A stretch of 28,109 bases of DNA from CAYUYM01 sp964449305. Its GTDB lineage: Bacteria; Bacteroidota; Ignavibacteria; SZUA-365; CAYQST01. Below are positions 23,831 through 28,109 of this stretch, in pieces. The DNA lies in assembly GCA_964449305.1 (NCBI GenBank), contig CAYUYM010000020.1:1-28109 (forward strand). The letters run 5' to 3'. The translations under genes and the position numbers were made by a program. Each line of letters starts with the position of its first letter. Positions within the stretch are counted from its first letter, which is position 1. The notes below the pieces were generated by a model that worked only from the letters and a program-made list of their open reading frames with translations, was not told the origin of the DNA and did no database searches.

Positions 23831-25819
23831 TCATGAGCACATCCGGTGTGGATTGATGGTGAAACGGAATGTGCTGCCCTCCCCTTCAGTGGATTCCACC
23901 TGGATGGTCCCGCCCATGGCTAGGACAAACTCATGGCACAGGAGCAGGCCCAGCCCGGTGCTCGGCTCACCGGATGTCCCCCGGCGGGCGATATCTTCGT
24001 CGAGCGTGAACAACCGGTCCAGGATGTCGCGCCCCATTCCGATCCCGGTGTCGGCAACAGTGATCTGGACATGCTCCTCCGGCAGCCGGACACAGGTGAT
24101 GGTCACCGTTCCTCCGGGCTCCGTGAACTTCACGGCATTGGAGGTCAGGTTGCGGACGGTGGTGGCGAACATGTTGGGATCGGTGCTCGTGCGTTCCTCT
24201 CCTGCGATGTTGGTGAGAAGCGTCACCCCCTTAGTCCGTGCCACCTCGAGCAGAGGCTGGACGGCCTTGATCACTTCGGAATGGATGGTGAAATCCCGGG
24301 GAGCAAAGGTCATGATACCGCGTTTGAACCGGGACCATTCGAGCAGGTTCTCAAGCAGGCTGTACAGATGCGCGGCCGAACGGCGCATGGAAAGTGCCAT
24401 CGCCTGGATCTCATCAAGGCGCAGCGTGGGGAGATCCTCCACCATCATCTCCGTGTACCCGAGGAAGGCGTTGAACGGGCTGCGCAGGTCGTGGGCGATG
24501 ATGGAGAAGAAGCGGTCCTTTTCTGCGATCGCCCGTCGCAACTCGCGGTTGATGCGCTGCAGTTCATCCTCCGCCAGTTTTCGCTCGGTGATGTCATGAA
24601 GAAAATAGAGCACTGCCTGCTTCCCCTCCCACGGTGCCACCACGGCATTGATCACGATCCAGCGCGTCTGTCCATGGGTGTCCATCATGCGCACCATCTG
24701 CCCCGGAACCGATTCGCCATCGAGACGCTTCTGGAAGTTGTCGGCAATGCTCGTCACATCCTCCGGATGGACCAGGCTGAGGAAGGGCATGCCGATGAGC
24801 TCCTCACGGTCGATCCCCCCCATGGCGCAGGCCTTCGGGTTGGCATGCCGCACCAGGCCGTCCTGTACCACGACGATCCCCTCCATCGAGCTGTCGACAA
24901 GCAGGCGGTACTTCGCCTCGCTCCGCTCCAGGGCCTCCTCCGCCTCGCGCCGGTCCGAGATGTCGATGATCACCCCCCGCAATCCGACGAGCTCACCATC
25001 TTCGATGATGGGGTTGGAGATGATGAGCCCGGGGAAGGTGGATCCATCATCACGGATCAGCGTGTAGACGATGTCGCCGGTGCCCTCGTTGTGCATGCGG
25101 CGACGCATGTTCTCGAGAACCATGGGGTGGTCGGCTTCGGGAAAGAACCGCAGGGGTGTCGATCCCCGGATGTCCGTGTTGTCGGGGACGCGGAACATCT
25201 CGAAGGCTGTGCGATTGAAATACGTGAGACGTCCCTGGGTGTCAGCTTCATAGATGACTAGTGGCAGCTCGTCGGTCATCGCCCGATACCGCTCATGGCT
25301 CGCCTCCAATGCATGCTGCGCGTGGACACGTTCCGAGACATCCCGCGTCACACCGACAAGCTCGACATGCCCCGTGTCCGGGTTGACGCGTGTGGTGAGC
25401 ACCACCTTGGTCCACACAAGGGAGGCGTCGCGCCTGCGCTGCCGCAGCTCGAGCGTGGTGTGTTCGACCTCGTCATCCGGATGCCGATACCGCTCAGCGA
25501 TGAGCCGCCGCATGGTGTCCTGGATGATGGCGAGCGAATCCTCCTCAAGGAGGCGCTCGAAGTGAGTTCCAAGCATCTCGTCCACGGTATACCCGAGGCA
25601 CTTTTCGATGGATGGGCTGACGTATACAAAGCACGCCGTTTCTGCGTCGATGGTCCAGACAACATCCTTCAGGCTCTCCGTGAGAAGGCGGTACTTCCGG
25701 CCGGCCTCGCGCAGGTCCGCCAGCTCAGCATCGTGCCGCTTCTCCACCACCTCCATGCGCGCACGCAGCCCGGCGATGTCGTGCAGCAGCTCCTCTCGTG
25801 TTTTCTCGTGGTCTGTCAT
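23831..25819 (-). CDS. Triple-PAS sensor histidine kinase, cytoplasmic
   Basis: A 662-residue soluble kinase. A short coiled coil (MTDHEKTREELLHDIAGLRA to about residue 40) precedes three PAS units at about 42-165, 170-290 and 295-415, each with recognisable PAC ends (VGVTRDVSERVHAQ, GVIIDISDRREAEE, LHDITERKLAEDE). HisKA has His443 in FFSIIAHDLRSPFNAFLGY; the ATP domain shows VRNLTSNAVKFT, DTGIGM and GLGLLLCHEF, with the RRGTSGE lid. No receiver or output domain. It is closely similar to the kinase at 18098. The start at 25819 is chosen because MTDHEKT opens a normal coiled coil, but no Shine-Dalgarno precedes it; the frame is open to an ATG at 25912, and a strong Shine-Dalgarno at 25890-25896 points to an out-of-frame ATG at 25883, so the exact N-terminus is uncertain. 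Confidence 0.9.
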   Translation of the reverse strand: MTDHEKTREELLHDIAGLRARMEVVEKRHDAELADLREAGRKYRLLTESLKDVVWTIDAETACFVYVSPSIEKCLGYTVDEMLGTHFERLLEEDSLAIIQDTMRRLIAERYRHPDDEVEHTTLELRQRRRDASLVWTKVVLTTRVNPDTGHVELVGVTRDVSERVHAQHALEASHERYRAMTDELPLVIYEADTQGRLTYFNRTAFEMFRVPDNTDIRGSTPLRFFPEADHPMVLENMRRRMHNEGTGDIVYTLIRDDGSTFPGLIISNPIIEDGELVGLRGVIIDISDRREAEEALERSEAKYRLLVDSSMEGIVVVQDGLVRHANPKACAMGGIDREELIGMPFLSLVHPEDVTSIADNFQKRLDGESVPGQMVRMMDTHGQTRWIVINAVVAPWEGKQAVLYFLHDITERKLAEDELQRINRELRRAIAEKDRFFSIIAHDLRSPFNAFLGYTEMMVEDLPTLRLDEIQAMALSMRRSAAHLYSLLENLLEWSRFKRGIMTFAPRDFTIHSEVIKAVQPLLEVARTKGVTLLTNIAGEERTSTDPNMFATTVRNLTSNAVKFTEPGGTVTITCVRLPEEHVQITVADTGIGMGRDILDRLFTLDEDIARRGTSGEPSTGLGLLLCHEFVLAMGGTIQVESTEGEGSTFRFTINPHRMCS

Positions 25820-25889
25820 GTCGGGTCCGAAAAAGTATGGTGAAGCACCCACGAGCGCCCCCCAAGCGCGTCTGGCGTGGCATGGCCAA

Positions 25890-25896
25890 CTCCTTT
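25890..25896 (-). promoter_or_regulatory. Strong ribosome binding site before an out-of-frame ATG (25883)
   Basis: AAAGGAG on the minus strand with a 6-base spacer to an ATG at 25883. That ATG opens a frame of 52 codons ending at 25725, +1 to the kinase gene. The encoded peptide is Arg/Ala/Gly-rich and not protein-like. It may be a leader peptide coupling translation to the kinase, or mark an indel. Confidence 0.45.
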
Positions 25897-25945
25897 CTGA
25901 TAATACACACACCGTGGGAGATGAGCAACAGACGCTGCCGCCTCC

Positions 25946-28108
25946 TCATGCCGACGGCAGCGTGAAGTGCACCACGGTGCCACCGGTGACGCTGCTTTCA
26001 ATCTCGATGGTGCCGTTGTGCCGGTGGACGAAGTCGTCGCAGATGATGAGCCCCAGACCGGTGCTCGATTCCCCTTCCGTGCCCCTGCGGCTGCTGCGCC
26101 GGTCGATGGTGAACAGTGCGGCGCGAACGTGTTCCGGGATCCCGATGCCGCTGTCCTGGATGCTGACGCGCACCATGCCGTTGATCACCATTCCGGCCGT
26201 GATGCGGATGCCGCCGCCCCGGGTGGTGAACTTCACCGCGTTGGAGACGAGGTTGCGCACCACGGTCTCCACCATGTGGTCGTCGGCGAGGACAAGCAGA
26301 TGCTTCGGAACATCGACGTCGATCGCGATGTCCTTCTTCATCGCCGCCTCCGCCACGTGTTCGATGCCGCTGCGCAGCAGCAGGACCAGCGGATGCGATG
26401 TGGGGCAGCAGGTGATCAACCCCCGCTGCATCCGCGACCACTCCAGAAGGTTTTCGAGCAGGTTGTACTGGTTCATCACGGATTTTCGGATGTTCCCGAC
26501 TGCATTGCGGATCTCCGACGGGGACATGTTGCCGATGTCCTCCGCCAGAAGTTCGGTGAAGCCCAGCAGTGAGGTAAAGGGACTGCGGAGATCATGAGCC
26601 ACGAGCGAGAAGAAGGTGTCCTTCTCCGCGACAAGCCGGGCGAGTTCCTCCGAGTGTCCGGTGATCTCCTGTTCCGCATGCTTCCGTTCAGTGATGTCGC
26701 GGACAAAGGCGCAGTCGAACTCATTGTTTCCATGCAGCATGAAATTGGCGTTGACATCCACGGGGAGCAGTTCCCCTGTGCGCATGCGGTGGGTGGATTC
26801 GAAGGTCATCGATCCGGCGAGCCGCAGGTTCTGCCAGTGCTCCTGCCAGCGGTCCAGCGGGAAGAAGATGTCGAGATCCGCCACGGTCATGGCTGCGAAC
26901 TCCTCCTTGGTGTATCCGAGCATGCTGCATGCCGCGCGGTTGACATAGGCGAGGCGCCCGCGCTCGTCGATCCAGTAGGCTGCATCGCTCATGTGCTCAA
27001 GGGTGAACTGGATGAAGTTCAGTGTCTCCTCATGCCGCTTGCGCAGGGTGATGTCGCGCAGCGTGGTGAACAATGCCCGTTGTCCGGAGAGCGACATCGC
27101 GGCGATCGACACCTCCGCGATGAACTCCTCCCCATCAGGTCGACGGTGCACCCACTCGAAGGTCCGGCTGCCGGTGCTCATGGCCTCCGCCATGCGTTCG
27201 GTCGCGGCGAGGGCGGAGGGTCGGCCGTCGGGCTGGCGTTCGGGGGAAAGCTCGTCCGGGCGTCTGCCGATGATCTGGTCGCGGTCGCAGCGCATCATCA
27301 GCTCCGTCGCCTTGTTGCAGTCGGTGAAACGCTCATCAATGATGATGAGGTAGGCATCAGGCGAATGGGTGAACAGGATGCGGTGACGCGTTTCGCTCTC
27401 GATCAGCGCCTCCTTCGTTTCGCGCATCCTGTCGAGCGTCTCCTCCAGGGCACGCTTCTGCCGCGTCAGTTCCTCATGATGCCTGCGCCGGTCCGTGACA
27501 TCCATCACGGAAAACACGGCGTAGCGGCTGCTGCGTTCGGGAAAGATGGAGCGCCCCTCATCCTGTGCCCAGAATCGCTCCCCGCTCCTCCGCATGTATG
27601 CCACCTCACCGGAGAAGCATCCGGTGCGGTCGATCTCCCGGTAGATCACGTCGCCGAAGTATCGGAAGGTCTCGTCATCCGGATAGAGCACGCGCACGGA
27701 ATTGCCCGTGAGCGTCCCCGATTCAAAGCCGAACATGGTCTCCAGTGCGGGATTGCACTGCTGGATGATGCGGTCCCGCACAATGCAGAGGCCTGTGGGA
27801 AGCGTGTCGAGAATGACGCTCTGCTCCTTCACCGCCTCGTGCAGGGCCGTCTGCGTCCGATCCACCACGAGGAGGAGAATGCCAAAACCGCTGGTGAGCA
27901 TCATGAAGAACATCACCGTGTAGGTGATGTTGTGGATGACGCTTCCATCGAAGAGCGTCGGCTGCTGGTAGGCCGTCACCGCCCACACGGTCCGCACCAC
28001 AAGGAGGACGGCAAGTCCCGCATACAACCCTCCAAGGGATCGGGTCAGGGTTGGTCGCAGGCCGCTGTGGCGCACCATGTGCCATCCTGCCACGCCAAAG
28101 ATGGGCAC
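25946..28108 (-). CDS. Membrane-anchored triple-PAS histidine kinase (5' end outside window)
   Basis: The frame is open to the right edge of the window, so the N-terminus is missing; about 720 residues are seen. Two hydrophobic helices are visible in the first 82 residues (LYAGLAVLLVVRTVWAV and VMFFMMLTSGFGILLLVV), with a preceding hydrophobic stretch at the edge, suggesting a multi-helix membrane sensor region continuing outside. Three PAS units follow (about 95-210, 240-360, 365-480), then a kinase core with the phospho-accepting histidine at visible residue 505 in FFSLVAHDLRSPFTSLLGF, LLENLLEWSR, VRNLVSNAVKFT, DSGIGIP and GLGLIICDDF. It is the only member of the array with membrane segments in view. 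The next kinase gene begins 126 bases downstream. No receiver or output domain. Confidence 0.92.
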   Translation of the reverse strand: MPIFGVAGWHMVRHSGLRPTLTRSLGGLYAGLAVLLVVRTVWAVTAYQQPTLFDGSVIHNITYTVMFFMMLTSGFGILLLVVDRTQTALHEAVKEQSVILDTLPTGLCIVRDRIIQQCNPALETMFGFESGTLTGNSVRVLYPDDETFRYFGDVIYREIDRTGCFSGEVAYMRRSGERFWAQDEGRSIFPERSSRYAVFSVMDVTDRRRHHEELTRQKRALEETLDRMRETKEALIESETRHRILFTHSPDAYLIIIDERFTDCNKATELMMRCDRDQIIGRRPDELSPERQPDGRPSALAATERMAEAMSTGSRTFEWVHRRPDGEEFIAEVSIAAMSLSGQRALFTTLRDITLRKRHEETLNFIQFTLEHMSDAAYWIDERGRLAYVNRAACSMLGYTKEEFAAMTVADLDIFFPLDRWQEHWQNLRLAGSMTFESTHRMRTGELLPVDVNANFMLHGNNEFDCAFVRDITERKHAEQEITGHSEELARLVAEKDTFFSLVAHDLRSPFTSLLGFTELLAEDIGNMSPSEIRNAVGNIRKSVMNQYNLLENLLEWSRMQRGLITCCPTSHPLVLLLRSGIEHVAEAAMKKDIAIDVDVPKHLLVLADDHMVETVVRNLVSNAVKFTTRGGGIRITAGMVINGMVRVSIQDSGIGIPEHVRAALFTIDRRSSRRGTEGESSTGLGLIICDDFVHRHNGTIEIESSVTGGTVVHFTLPSA

Positions 28109-28109
28109 C

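Noticed and set aside
18098..28109. Kinase array as a phage, plasmid or transposon island
   Set aside because: No integrase, transposase, tRNA, direct repeats or obvious change in base composition was seen at its left edge; the right edge is outside the window.
1..28109. CRISPR arrays, tRNA or rRNA genes, insertion sequences
   Set aside because: No regularly spaced direct repeats, cloverleaf-like segments, rRNA-like sequence or transposase-like frames were recognised on reading both strands.

Overview
The window looks like a piece of a high-GC chromosome from a free-living member of the Bacteroidota/Chlorobiota group; the exact lineage cannot be fixed from sequence reading alone. The pointers are a HmuY-family lipoprotein beside a TonB-dependent receptor with an N-terminal carboxypeptidase-regulatory-like domain, a secreted protein ending in a type IX secretion-like C-terminal domain, and promoter-like motifs of the TAnnTTTG kind. 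Several genes nevertheless carry good Shine-Dalgarno sequences (8302, 9964, 17369, 23686). I see no tRNA, rRNA, CRISPR array, transposase or phage gene.

Layout. 1-7831 (+): the 3' end of nuoM, then nuoN, a fused NAD(P)HX epimerase/dehydratase (nnr) overlapping nuoN by 4 bases, a NhaD-type sodium:proton antiporter, a VanZ-like membrane protein, and a CASTOR/POLLUX-like ion channel overlapping vanZ by 4 bases. This reads as one block for respiratory proton pumping, NAD(P)H repair and ion homeostasis. 7832-8452: a short RRM RNA-binding protein on the minus strand with a long leader, a TATATTTG promoter motif and a clear terminator. 8453-13665: two paralogous APC amino-acid permeases, one on each strand, flanking a secreted GHL15-like putative glycoside hydrolase. 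13673-14947: a cytoplasmic REC-histidine kinase. 15124-17963: a probable haem-uptake unit (TonB-dependent receptor plus HmuY-like lipoprotein) with a promoter-like site, a possible operator and a strong terminator. 18098-28109 (-): four consecutive PAS histidine kinases, about 10 kb, the first of them (upstream-most) running off the right edge.

The most unusual part is the kinase array: at least 15 PAS-like sensor modules in four adjacent kinases, three of them close relatives of each other and one (1322 residues, seven PAS-like units, terminal REC) of a different H-box type, with no DNA-binding response regulator in view. No wholly new system is evident. The best candidates for a second look are this array, the nuoN-nnr coupling, the structured leader of the RRM gene, and the reading-frame puzzle at the start of the kinase at 25819.

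No gene-free stretch exceeds about 190 bases.
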